Positions 44,795 to 57,329 of a stretch of 64,000 nucleotides of DNA are shown here, piece after piece. The position numbers and the translations under genes were made by a program. The notes under the pieces were generated by a model that worked only from the letters and a program-made list of their open reading frames with translations, searched no databases and had not been told where the DNA came from. The DNA is from Ananas comosus (Eukaryota > Streptophyta > Magnoliopsida > Poales > Bromeliaceae): NCBI RefSeq assembly GCF_001540865.1, contig NC_033629.1, positions 6,016,033-6,080,032 of the forward strand. The letters are read 5' to 3'. The first letter of the stretch is position 1. Every line of letters begins with the position of its first letter.

Positions 44795-46020
44795 AGCCCA
44801 AGGATCTATCTAGATTGTATCTATCACCTAGAGGGGGGTGAATAGGTGAAAAGCCAAAAAACCACAAATCTCGATGCAATAAAAATAAATGCGAAAAATA
44901 AAAAGCACACCGAGATTTACGTGGGAAAACTCCAAACTCGGAGTAAAAAACCCACGGGACCAATACGCGATAACAATCCACTAAGAATAAAAGATTACAA
45001 GGTGATTTACCGAATCCACGGACTCAAACCTCTCTTCTATCTTCTCCGGATCTCGCGCACACCAACGGGTTGTCCACGCCCCACGTCCGAATCCACGAAC
45101 GCCACGTCCCGAATCCACGAAACGTCACCACTTCGAATCCACGAAGCCTCGATCACGTCGAATCCACGACGCCCACTCGAATCCACGAGCTCACGATCCG
45201 AATCCACGAACACAACCGTCTTCGTCACTAGTGGATAATGCCGAATTCACTACGCCTTTCATGAAGACATACATGTTAAAGGTGATCTTCCATTAAATAT
45301 CGTAGAAACCAGGGAATAGAACTCTCAAGCAGAAACAGGACAAAATCGACATATAATATCAAATTTCAATACTCATTGATCTAAAAGAGACTTTTGTAAA
45401 TAGGTTAAAGATGAATCCGAAGCCTCTAGGTTTATCTCAAAACATAATATTTTATAGATGCTGATTTAGAAAGCCCAATAGCATTTTCTATAGACTTAAA
45501 ATTAATTGGATCGAAATCTAGAAAGTCTTCCAAAAACAGACACCTGACCGGAACCAAATGTTTCACAGGCGGTACACCATTCTAACAAGATTTTCTGGCA
45601 ACTCCTCGTACCCCTAGAATAGTTCGCTTGTCCGAACAGGGTTGTACCGTACACATGAAGCTGACCGAACACACCATCAAATTCTCCTGCGAAGCAGGAT
45701 GGCTGACCCCCTGCAGAAAACCCTTTACAGTTACCGCAATGGCAATTTTCGCATGAAAATGCATGTTTCGGAATTTCACAAACTCTTAGAAACTTTCCTA
45801 TCTCAATTCACAACTTTGAAAATACTAATCTAGAACTAAAATAAGTATGAATCACCATAAAAAGATTAAAAAATACCTACCCACGATTCAAGTTTGCGGG
45901 TTTTGCTCCTTGCCGACTTTCTTCAAGTCTTGACTGATCTCAATAACCCCGTCTCTTCGGACTCTCAAGACCGAACCGAATCCCGAAACTGCCAACACAT
46001 AGGACCTAACACTCCCTTTG
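44795..46020. repeat. Long dispersed repeat R2, copy X
   Basis: It starts 'aaggatctatctagattgta' then 'cctagaggggggtgaatagg', and is homologous along its length to 54560-55750 in the same orientation. It includes the CGAATCCACGA array (45089-45220). The minus strand of the start ('ttcaccccccctctagg') resembles the end of 5' LTRs of some copia elements, so R2 may be a minus-strand copia LTR. No coding capacity. Confidence 0.6.
45085..45220. repeat. CGAATCCACGA short-period array
   Basis: Six copies of CGAATCCACGA spaced by about 9-13 variable bases. The homologous site in copy Y (about 54880-54970) keeps two to four of them. Confidence 0.8.
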
Positions 46021-47540
46021 GCAATCGTGAACAAAACACACAAACTCACAATTCAACTTAAAGAAAAACGAATTCAATTCACAACCAAACATCGAACCCC
46101 TCGCACGTAACTCACAAATACAATATTTGAAACTCAAAATTACATCAAACCCAAAACAGACGTCATAGACTTACGATCCAATAGAGATCTTCCAAGTCTG
46201 AATTTCCTGCAACGAATCATTCAAAATGATAGCACTAAATTCTTAACCATTTCCTCTCCCCTTGTTCACACTCCCCCTTTGTTCTGGAACATATCATCCT
46301 GCTCAGTTCAAATGCCTGTCATATGGTAGCCAACTCCCCCCTCATCTATACTCTCCTCCTTTTTGCAAAATTCCAAAAAAAGCAAATAAGAGAAAACCAT
46401 ACTAGAAAAACATGAAGATCCTATAATAGTTACAGCCTAAAACAAAAGTAAAAAACATCTACCAGAAAGATAAGAACACAATCTAAAACATCGGGTCCTA
46501 CAATCACAAATCATGAAATAACAGACTAAACTACCGAAGAATCACTCCGTGTCCCATCATCCAGCATCATCAATCTCAGCACAACCTCCAACCCCAGCCT
46601 CAGAGCACACCAGACGGAATGAAGACTGTGTAAATACCCGCATATACGAAGAAAGATGAGTAAGGTCCCAATACATCATGTCTACATCCACCCCATCTTA
46701 CCATCCAATCTCTTATACCAACTCAAAACTCTTGAAAACCACTCAACCTTCTTCCAAAGTTCACATCTTCTTCTTAACTTTACCCTAAATCTATTCTTAA
46801 CTGATTCCACATGCCCGCCGCTCCCAACCGAACTTAATAAATATAATCCTCGAATGTAGGCGGAGAGCAAAACTAAAAGCTGCTCTGTGCAGGTCTGGGC
46901 TAATGCCTTCACGGAGTGGCGCTCTTTATGTCTGAAAAATAACTTGAGAGGCTAACAATTACCCAAGTCATCGATCAATAGCCCAAGCCAACATCGACTT
47001 GTCACAAGATTATCCACATCCATTTGCTTAAATCCTCGAATTAGAACAGGAATGGTATAGATCACCGCGATGCACCCTGAATATACTAATCACTCCTGTT
47101 TGCCAGACAGCAAATGAACATTGAATCGTTCAACCCACAACCTGTCGGATACCTAAGAATATAAGCAATACAATCTATCCAGCGATCCCCTTTGTCGATA
47201 GTTATTACACATTGTACCAACCAAGATAACAATGAACTCAGTAATAAATCTGATCAATAAGCATAGTTAGTAAACACCGGCTTGCAATATACCAAACATA
47301 TCCCAGGTAGTTGATGCCTTGTAATCCACGAAGTAATATGAGAAGACCTGAATGTCCACAGATCCCCCAAATTTCTCCATATCATAGGGGTAACTGAATC
47401 TCTCTGTGACGCAACACATCTCGAAATAAAAGTGCAGTTCACATATCTCAGCAACACACCTTTCCTATTCATATAGAACTCCTAAAATCCACACACAAAG
47501 AGCCTCGCAGGACCTCCACAGGCCAATAGGCCGCCGCTCT
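46021..47540. other. Unassigned repeat-like DNA
   Basis: A- and C-rich sequence with no credible gene. Probably retroelement remains. Confidence 0.3.
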
Positions 47541-50500
47541 GTAGTTCACGCACCGGGACGGCGAGCCCTCCCGGAGCGTGCCCACACCTACCATAATGTC
47601 ACCACATAATAAGGCGTCTATAATAATAAAAGCGGTAAGTAAAGGCAGCGACAACAACAAATAGAAAATAAATACAAGACAACAATGATAACAAGCGGAA
47701 GATCTTAACATCCATTACAAAGAAATTAGAAGCATAACTAAAACAAAAGAAACAAAATTAACACATCACCCTAATACAACAAAGGTGATCTCTAACAGCT
47801 GTAACTCTCGACCTCTCCAATAAAGTACAACGAGAGTAACCACCTAGCAAAACGATCCCTCTAAGCCCCGCCAACAACGAGGCATACCTATCCGCAATCC
47901 TGGCCTCATCCCTGCTGAAGCTCGAAAAATCATCGAAGAAAAGGTCGTCGAAACTATAATTTAATGATTCCCCAGTGGGCACTTACCGACCCAGCTCAAT
48001 CGCTCCCAGCCCCAAAATAAGGTAAATGCAAACGATAATATAAAAGCAAAGGAGCAGAAAATAACCTGCTGAAAAGAAAGCATAATGAAATGCTAGTCTA
48101 CTCGAGTCTCCAGTAAGCAGTGATTCGACCAATAATGTACATGCTATCTTATCATACAAATTAAGTCCAAAGGCACTATCAATTGTTGCAACTATGTCAA
48201 TGCATATGTAGAATTCCTAATATCAATGATATTCTTTGCCACAGCCGTCATCGATTTCATTCCCGCATAAGATCTACCCAAGTAGTTCCCGGCTCTTGCC
48301 CCGCCTAAGTCTTGGTCCCGACATTCCTACCTTTAAATTCTGTCCCAACTCGACCCCGTAGCGTCTCAATACCGCACGAGCGAACAAAAGTCGCATAGCC
48401 TAACTGCCGAGTGCCGCATGTGGGAGCGCCCTCTCACAAGCATGTGCGACTAAGCGCACAAAATGGCCAAACAAAGCAAGGTACGTCTCAAGTACCAATC
48501 TATTCTCTTAACATTAATAACGCTAGCATCCCGAATCTAGTTCGATTACATAAGTGAAGTCCCAACACTACACATGCTTATGCCGTTCTTTATTTACAGC
48601 TCTTAGCCCACAACTAAACATGCATTTCAATTACCAACATTAACTCTAATCCGCTCGCTAACCGCCAGGGCCCAATGCTCTCATTACAATTGACCAATCT
48701 ACATATCATCTAATCCCTAAGCCTTCTCTACTTCAAAAATTCCCCTCCGTAAATGTACATCTGTATAGTTTGAATCATAAACCAAAGGTTTCGTCTTCAT
48801 AAATGGCGATACAATTCCAAAACATCGCAACTAAATCTCGGTCCCACACCTGATGCCTTACTATATAGATCCAACTTAACTACAGATAACTCATCATGTA
48901 ACATTCTAAAATTCAAATAATAAAATATAACATAAATATCTGCTCTTTTCATTATCGACCACAAAGTTAAGCACAATGAATTCTCATTGGGTGTGCTACG
49001 TCAAACCCACGAATCCGTCGCGTAGTCCGGATTCCCGAAAAATGTCCACGAGCCTCAAGAATCTAAGTGACAGCGAAGAGATACAGAGTCATTATAACGA
49101 CCAACCAAGGATACCAAACACAAATCTAGAAACAAATAGGCCAAACTAACAACTCCAAGAAAGACATCTCCCCAACGCTCCAAAGAGACTAAACCTCCAA
49201 GCCAAGCACAGGAAGGTCTAAAACCATCAATAACCACCAAAAGCCCCTAACCAGAAGCCCAAAATCACAACCTAAACTCATCTCACGTTCCCAACACAAA
49301 AACCATCAAACAAAGTCTAGAGGAGGAAATGGGCAACAAAATGTGCTATTACCTCCTTAGAAGTCCCACCTAGCTCAAGGTGAATCCCTCCTAATGCAAG
49401 CCCAAGCCCAGCCTTCTAGCACCAAACCAGGAAGATGAAGTCGGGAGGAAGGTGCTCCAACTCACATCTCCAAACTGTCTTCTTCTCCAGCCCATCTCTC
49501 CTTCTCCTTCTCCTCCCTTCTTCTCTCTCTAACAAGTATGGGATGTGAGGAAAGAAATGAGAAAAGAAGAGGGAAGCGCATAGGTAAACCATCAAATAAC
49601 AAAATCCCAGAGTCTCCATCAAAAATTCCAAAAATACGTCAGCCCGACCGCAGTTTCGCTACAGAGGAAACGTCTCTAACCCCGCAAGGACGCGGTCTCT
49701 TCGCTGCGAACTATATATCCGAAAAAATCTCAGCATTTCGTATATGTCTCGCCTGTCAGTCGACCGGTTACTCAGGCTTCCTCAAACGCTGCATGGAGGG
49801 AACCGTCCATCCTCAGAGACCGGGGGTCCCCGCAGAGTAAAAAACTCTCAGGACAATCCAAAGTTCCAGATTTCAACTTTTCGGTCGGGAAACATTTACA
49901 CACCCTGCCACCCCAGTGGAAAACTCCAAATTACACCAAACAACTCGAACTCCTCGCTATTCAAAGTCGTGTGTTAACAGTATAGTTCGTCCAACAATCA
50001 GGAACCTCTCGACATTAGATCATAAAGTTCACAAAGCGTCACTAATCATCAATTTGATGCAAACAACCTACTCGCTGCGGAGGACAACCTCTGCAGCTTG
50101 TTGAAACGTCCCTGCACTGAGTACAGAACCACCACCTCGTGAGATGAATTTCCAACACTAAAACTTATCGCCTTGTCAAGTCAGCAATAAGGTTCTTCAG
50201 ATTCTTCAGGGACTCCCTGACAACCGGATCGAACCGGACCTTCTTCAAGTGGTACGTTCCTTAGAAACCCACATGACGACTCTCCTACCACTACCAGACT
50301 CCCGCTCCCAGCCATAAGCACCAAAAAGCACCAAGTACGACAAAAATGTCATTTCACTATACAAAAATTGCATACATGAACCAATTCTGAAAAATCGTAA
50401 AAATAGCGAACCCAATCTCAAATACATTAAATGCAATACAAAAGCATTTCTAACCAATCATGCAAAAATTCAGCAAAAAATCAATAATTTGAAAAATCCC

Positions 50501-50900
50501 AGAATCACCAACATCAATTGAGCAATAATCTTAGATCAGCGAAAAAAACTTTGGATTTGTCATGATTTTCTACAAGCAAGGTAAGCTTAAGCATGATTAT
50601 AGCAAAAATTAGCATCAAAAAACGGATAAGAACAGGAGATCTATACCTTACCCGCAAACAAAACCAAAACTAACAAAACCGGATAAACTACCACAAATTG
50701 ATGCTTCAAAACTAACAAATCCACCGGAAAATATTAAACGAATGAAAGAGAGTCTCTGGACTCACAAACCAAAATTTTGGAAAACGATTGAGTTTGAGAA
50801 AAATCAGAAGCGTATACTCCCGTATAATCCGCTCGTCCGCAATCCTGTAACCGGTTTAAACCACCCGGGGGTTTTTCCGTACAAGTGACCAAAGTGAAAA
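47541..50900 (-). mobile_element. Long LTR of a minus-strand gypsy-type element (right edge uncertain)
   Basis: The first ~280 bases match the LTR at 63728-64000 ('gggacggcga', 'aaggcgtctataa', 'ggtgatctctaac') with many small differences. Downstream features (caattgggtgtgc-type and 'cgtagtccggattcccgaaa', about 49000-49040) are typical of long gypsy LTRs. With the LTR beyond 63728 as 5' LTR, this would be the 3' LTR. The end at ~50900 is an estimate. Confidence 0.45.
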
Positions 50901-53900
50901 AATTTTCGAAAAAACTACTTTAAAAAATCCATCACATTTAAATTAAATCAATAGTTAAAGCATTTACTCAAAAACATGTAATGAAAATAAAAAGAAAAAT
51001 TTCAAAAGCACACATCAAAACATCAAATTTCAAAAACTAACAAATAATTCTAAGAGTCAAAACCATCAACGAGTAACTGATGAAAAATGATTAAAAATTA
51101 ACAAAATTGACACCATCTTGTCTGAACACTTCAAAAATAAGATTAATAATATGGCATCGGTGGCTGCCTCTTTGAGCATCTTATTCAACTTACCACTTAT
51201 AACTCCCAAAATTTATAAAATAATCTTTTTCTCACCTTCTTCGGACATTTTATCAATTAACTCATGTGGACTCACACACTTGCCAGACGACCTAACGGTA
51301 GCATCTTCCTCAACATGTTTGAGTTTCACACATCAACTTTCTAGAATGTAACTCTTCCACATCTTATTAAACATATTGACCAGTTTTTCATTCCATTTTT
51401 TTCTTTATATACCAAACTCCCCTAAAATTAGACAATCTCACAATGAAAATATATTTACGAAATTTTTAGTCAATTAGAGAATATCCATCATCACACCAAA
51501 CACTTCAAATCAAGGATAAAATCATCACAAAAATCACATGATCAAACTTTGATGAATAATCAAAAGAAATATATAATATATTCTCGTCAAATAATAAAAT
51601 ATGGAGTAAAGAATAATAACTAGAATACCCTAATATGATTTTGAAGAATAAACAACCCATTAACAATTTGTAAAAAAAAACTTACTCTCCAAAAAAACTA
51701 TCTAATATCCTTATCCATCAAAATAATATTTAACCAAAACAAAATCAAAGCACCAGAATCATTTAAAACTATGTAATGCAATGAAAAATATCACAATAAC
51801 CAACTCTATCAAAGCATTACACTAAAGACGATAAAATGACTAAGACGAGATCAACGAAAGATATCACCTTCCGGTATCCAAAAACTTTCGACTACTCTGC
51901 ATTACTCGACTTGTCGCATTAATCGTTGTCTTAGATTTTTATCAATACGACTGGTGTTCATTGCTTGAGCTTAGGTAGAACTTGGCGATAGCTTAGAATC
52001 TGATTCTTACAGGCACCGACATAAATATTGCATTTTATTCCGTGGAGGGATTCGAATATAAATGACGCCGGATGCCTGTTTTGAATTGCCGATTATAGAC
52101 TATGCATTTTTGCTTGGGCCAATTCTTATTGACATGTCCTCGATCTACATCTAGAACACTTGCCCTCAAGTAGTCTGAATTTAATGCGGTTTGATCCTTC
52201 TCAACAAGTCACTTATGATCAGACCAACCATTCTGTTGACGCCAATCCATACATTTGTCCAACATCTGATCCCGAAGAAAATCGTTGAGATCGGATTGAG
52301 TGACAACTGGTGAATCAACACTTGATTGCACTTGTGCGATTATCATGAACATTGAATCTCCAAAACCAATTGCATAAGGATTGATCGACTGGATCCGCAT
52401 CCGCTAAGAACTTCATCTGATGTCCAATAACTTTACATGGTGATATCCCTTCTCCTCCTCAAAACCTATTCAAATTCTTTACGTTGTTGTTTTCCCCTAC
52501 AAGTCCAACAAACGACGTCTCACTCTGTTGATTTAGACCATATCTTTATCAATATAGTGATTTACGCGCCGCTATTCTCGTCTTTGATTCCGCCTACCCT
52601 CTCTCCCCACCCATCGTTACCCCGCCATGAATCATGTGAAAAAAGAGAAATATTGGAAGTTAGTAACAAAATAGTAAACACCAACACTCACAGGAGCATC
52701 TACAAATAGACAATTGACACTTCTTTTCTTCATCACCGAGCTTGATCACCTCGAAATTGTATCATACCCACGTCTTTCTGCATGCCTCTTAGTATATTAT
52801 TGTGCAGGACAACACTCCGTATCTCTGACCGGGGGTAGCCTATGCACTGAAACATTGATCTCGCTCAAACCCATCCTTTGCCTTTCGACAGCCTTTGTCA
52901 CGCTCTTCTCTTTAAATTTAAATTAGAAAAAAATTGCTCTAGTAGAGCCATTGTCTGAGTTGCTCTCTTCCGAAATCCGACCGAAACTTCTTCCGCTGAG
53001 AAGCGCCAATTTGTTCAACACCCAATATAAATCCAATCATCGAATCTCGATCTACGTCCTCCCTTGTAGATATCATACAACACCTTGCTTTAGAATAAAG
53101 ACTGAAAGAAGATTGGATTATAGAAAGTCATCCTCCATAAGTGCAAAGCGCCTACTAATCTTCGATCTCATCTCGTCGGATCTATAACCGTTTCGATCCA
53201 GCGACTCACTTAGGCCCTAAACCGTCCGGAAGAGTCGAAGGATTTCCAAACCAACCTTGAATCGAGATTTCGCATCCCAATAGCCAGTATTTATGATACT
53301 TGAACCTACGTATAATCTTAACAAGAATCATGCCCTCCATAAACGATAAAACAAATGCTATCATTATGAGCTTCCTGAATTTACTAACAGTACTCAAAAA
53401 AAAAAACAGCAGTACACACAACCTACGACTACTAACAAAATTCAGCGTCTAGGGCAACACATCACAACAACCTCAAACAGTACACTCTACTACGTCCTAC
53501 TTCGAAGCAATAGAACACATGTACAAATCTACATAATATAGCGATTAAGTCCGCTCTTGATCACCCGACCAAGGTAAATTTATAAAGGAACAAATCGATT
53601 CCACAAAACCAAGTTGTCACACTACATAGATTTTCCTTAACCAATCTTAACACACCCATTATGATGCTACCCGAGTGCCTGCGCCTCATACAGTCTAACA
53701 AAACTCTTGGCAAACGTATACTCCTTCTCTCTAATACTATCTAATCGAGCACAAGGAATAAAATGTTCTCCCTAAACCATATCTGCAAAACTATTCAAAA
53801 TGATGCACAACAGCACCTCGGTCTAAATAACTTCGAACAATAATCACATTAAGAAATCTCCACAGCGAACAACTTCCAAAAATCAAAAAGAACAAAAAAT

Positions 53901-54559
53901 ATCCTCGAAGCGACCCACACTAAACGATAGTCAATTCTGAAGGCTCCTATACAACAAGTATATGTATCTAATCTCGGCAACAGTACTTTCTCAATCAATA
54001 CGAACAAACGTAAACCTTATAAATTTTATATTATCACAGAAAATAAAAGAACGAATCCGTCACTCACCAAAACAAAACCGGAACAATATTAAGCTACTCA
54101 TTCTAATCACAGTAAACTTTAGCGACGATATAAAAATCTCATCTACTCGAACAAACCGTAAAACATAATTAAAATTCTCAATTACCCCCGATGATGAAAT
54201 TAAACGAAACAGAGATCAACGTTCAACAAACAAAAGAAACAACCAAAATTTAACCTACTCAATCTGGCCTCCCTAACATAATAAATTGCGACTAGCTGAG
54301 TCTATCTTCAATCAATAACAAATTTATCTTAATCCCCTCGTGAAATAACCCAAAAAATTGAAAGTTAACACAAAACGTAACACAAACCTAATTCATCATA
54401 GTTTCTAATATCCCAACCAAAAAAGAAAAATGTATCAATCACCAGACGGGGTGTAATCGAAAAATAATCGTAAGGATATGTCAACAGTCACAAACAAAAA
54501 CACAAAACCAACAAAATCCGCTCGAATGCCAAAAGAAAAACAAAATATCACTGAAAAAA
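50901..54559. other. Retroelement-derived DNA, no clear gene
   Basis: AT-rich. On the minus strand at about 52110-52400 there are fragments such as LNDFLRDQMLDKCMDWRQQN followed by a Cys-rich string (CSRCRS) that could be a broken gag zinc knuckle. The frames are too disrupted to annotate. Confidence 0.3.
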
Positions 54560-55750
54560 TAAACTAGCCCCATCACATTCGCCCCCCATACCCCCCAATC
54601 TTCCCAGGAGAATATATACGCTCGGACAAAATCCAAAACCGAGTATAAAAAACACCTGGGACCATGTTCCCAACACGCGGATAACAAGAACAAAATATTA
54701 CAATGATATGATTATCATTCTAAGTAACTCGCAGAAGAAGAACCAAAACATATACACATCTCGATTAAATAATAGATATTATCTCAATCATACACCCACA
54801 AAAACCAACTGTTGTCACGCCCAGTCCGTCCAGAGATCACGAAAGCCACGCCCGAAATCGCCCCAGAAAAACTCACCACCTGGGGGGTCAATCCACGAAG
54901 CCCGATCACCAGTCGAATCCACGACCGCCACCGATCTCCACACACGCCATCCCATCCACGAACCGTCTCTCGTTCACAGCCTCTCACTGCGAATCACCCC
55001 GTCATAGAGCATCAATTGATCCTCGCTTAGGATACGAGAAAACAGGAATAAGAACTCCAAGCGAAAGTCGGATCAATCAGACATATTAATATCATAAAAT
55101 TTCAATACTCGATTTGATCTAACAAGAGCTATTTGTAGAAAATAGGTTTAAGACTAAATCGCACCCTAGGTTCTCAAACATTGTAATCTATGAGCGATGG
55201 TTAGAGAACCCAAATAGCTATTACTAAGACTTTCAGAATCAATTGACCGAATAGACAATTCTTCCAAAACACGCACCTGTACGAAACAAGGAAGTGACCA
55301 GGTACACCATGACGAAGATTTCTGCGAACTCTGTACCCGGAAGCTCCTGTTCCGACACTTTACCGTGGTACAGAGGCATGAACTGTACGGAACACCCATC
55401 AAACTTCTGCGCAAACTGATGCATGATCCTGATAAAAACCCTTGCCGTACATGTGTGCACATAGCAGATTTTCGGGAAATGCCATTGTTCAAGGCATTTA
55501 CATAACTCTAGAAAACTTCTAACAATATTCAACTGAAAAAATATTCTAATGATCTATAAATAATATATCCCCATAAACAAGATTAAAACTACCCTACCAA
55601 CGGATATCAAGTGCGTTTTTTGCGCTTAACTCCAGATCTTCGAAGTCTGAGGATCTCGACTCTTTCAAATACAACCTATTGCTCCGACTTCTTCAAGACT
55701 CCCTACACGTCTCGCTCGATTTCTTCTGGTATACCCATCGAAACTTGCAC
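54560..55750. repeat. Long dispersed repeat R2, copy Y
   Basis: Homologous to 44795-46020. It differs by many one- or two-base insertions and deletions as well as substitutions. Confidence 0.6.
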
Positions 55751-56541
55751 AAACACTATACCTACAGCCAAGGCTGAGAAGCGTCTCGTCGAACCTCAGG
55801 GTGCGGCCAGCGAGGAGAACAAGAAAGACCTAGCATGGCCCAGTAGCCTAGAGCGAACAGCAGGACCAGACGCGGACGGCGCCTGCTTGAACGGTGGCGA
55901 TACCGACGGGTGATTAGTCGCCAAAGGGCTGGCCTCGCTATCAGAGTGAGCCCAGGTGAGGAACCTTCCTAGCAGTAGCACAGGCACGATGGGGAGGTGC
56001 CTGGACAACAAACACCGAAGAGAGGTGGAGGCCCCATGCGCGAATAATCCAAAGCCAAGATGCTTTATAATCGCAATAACATCGACCAGCAAAAGCCGCG
56101 CTGGTACAGACGACAAACGAAGGCCCGGCTGAGAGACAAAGCACACATACGCATATGTGGAAGGTGGTCGCTAGGACGGTCCAGCGAGTGGTTATACTGG
56201 TTAAGGTTTCCTCAAGTGAAAACCTAGCTACTCCTATATAAAAGTGACAATTGCAACTAAGTCACCGATGGAGCCAAATTTTAAAACCGAGTCCTCACAG
56301 CGGATAAAGCCGACCAACTACTCCACATTCGATTCACGCAAACAAGTATATAAAAGTCAACTTTCGTAAATTACCCAGTTTCAATATCAGGAAACCTCGA
56401 TAACAAGCGAATCAGAATCGCCATTCAACTTTGCGAACAGATCGCAACTAATCAATCACGACGACAAAGACAACCAATCCACATCCATTTGTTTGCCTGT
56501 TTGTCGTGATCAAACGAAACGCCATTCTTCTATCCAAACCA
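55751..56541. other. Unassigned DNA before the gap
   Basis: Moderately GC-rich sequence leading into the 100-N gap. No gene recognised. Confidence 0.3.
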
Positions 56542-56641
56542 NNNNNNNNNNNNNNNNNNNNNNNNNNNNNNNNNNNNNNNNNNNNNNNNNNNNNNNNNNN
56601 NNNNNNNNNNNNNNNNNNNNNNNNNNNNNNNNNNNNNNNNN
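56542..56641. other. Assembly gap (100 N)
   Basis: One hundred consecutive Ns, a conventional placeholder for a gap of unknown size. Confidence 0.98.
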
Positions 56642-57329
56642 GGTTCACTTTAGTTGTTTCGCTCATTGCCAAGAATCTGATGCAGGATGAGGTGGTGTGG
56701 TAAACAGATGGGGACTGCAATACCCACTAGAAACTTGGTAAACAAAGGTTCGTTTCTCCGCTCGGGGAGGTGGAGATTCGTCAAATTAGTGGGGAGATTA
56801 CCATTTAGATTTAAAACCCAATCAAAGGATTAAATTAAACTAACAATTAGAATCTTAACCTTACAAAAAAATGGCTGCATCTTAAACCCACTTGCCAAAA
56901 TAGCCTTTGATAATTGAATGTGCTTTAACTGCGACCCGAATTTCAGCCGATTGGCTGAGGAAAGTTGGAAATTGTTCGTCAATTTGAGAAACTAGCCTAT
57001 GTGTTTGGACACGGAGGCTCAGCAGTGCCCGAAATTCGACGCTGCTCAACGAAACAGCTGCAAGAAATAAATGGAACTGATGACGATATGAAGGGTAAAA
57101 TGGTTTACCATGCTTGCGTCTATGGAGCAATGAGTTGCAACGCAAACATGAGCACATGGAGAGTGCTTGCTGATATTCTTACTTACATCTCAAGGATTTG
57201 TTTGGATGGAAGAAAGTCAAACAGCTCGCTACGAGTTTTTGTCGGAAGCGAACTGTGCGGAGGCATAAGATGTCTGACGACTATGTCATTGAAACTATGT
57301 AGACTTATCGGGGTTTTCTACTTTCACAG

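Noticed and set aside
56448..56720. Frames running through the 100-N gap
   Set aside because: They are open only because Ns do not form stop codons.
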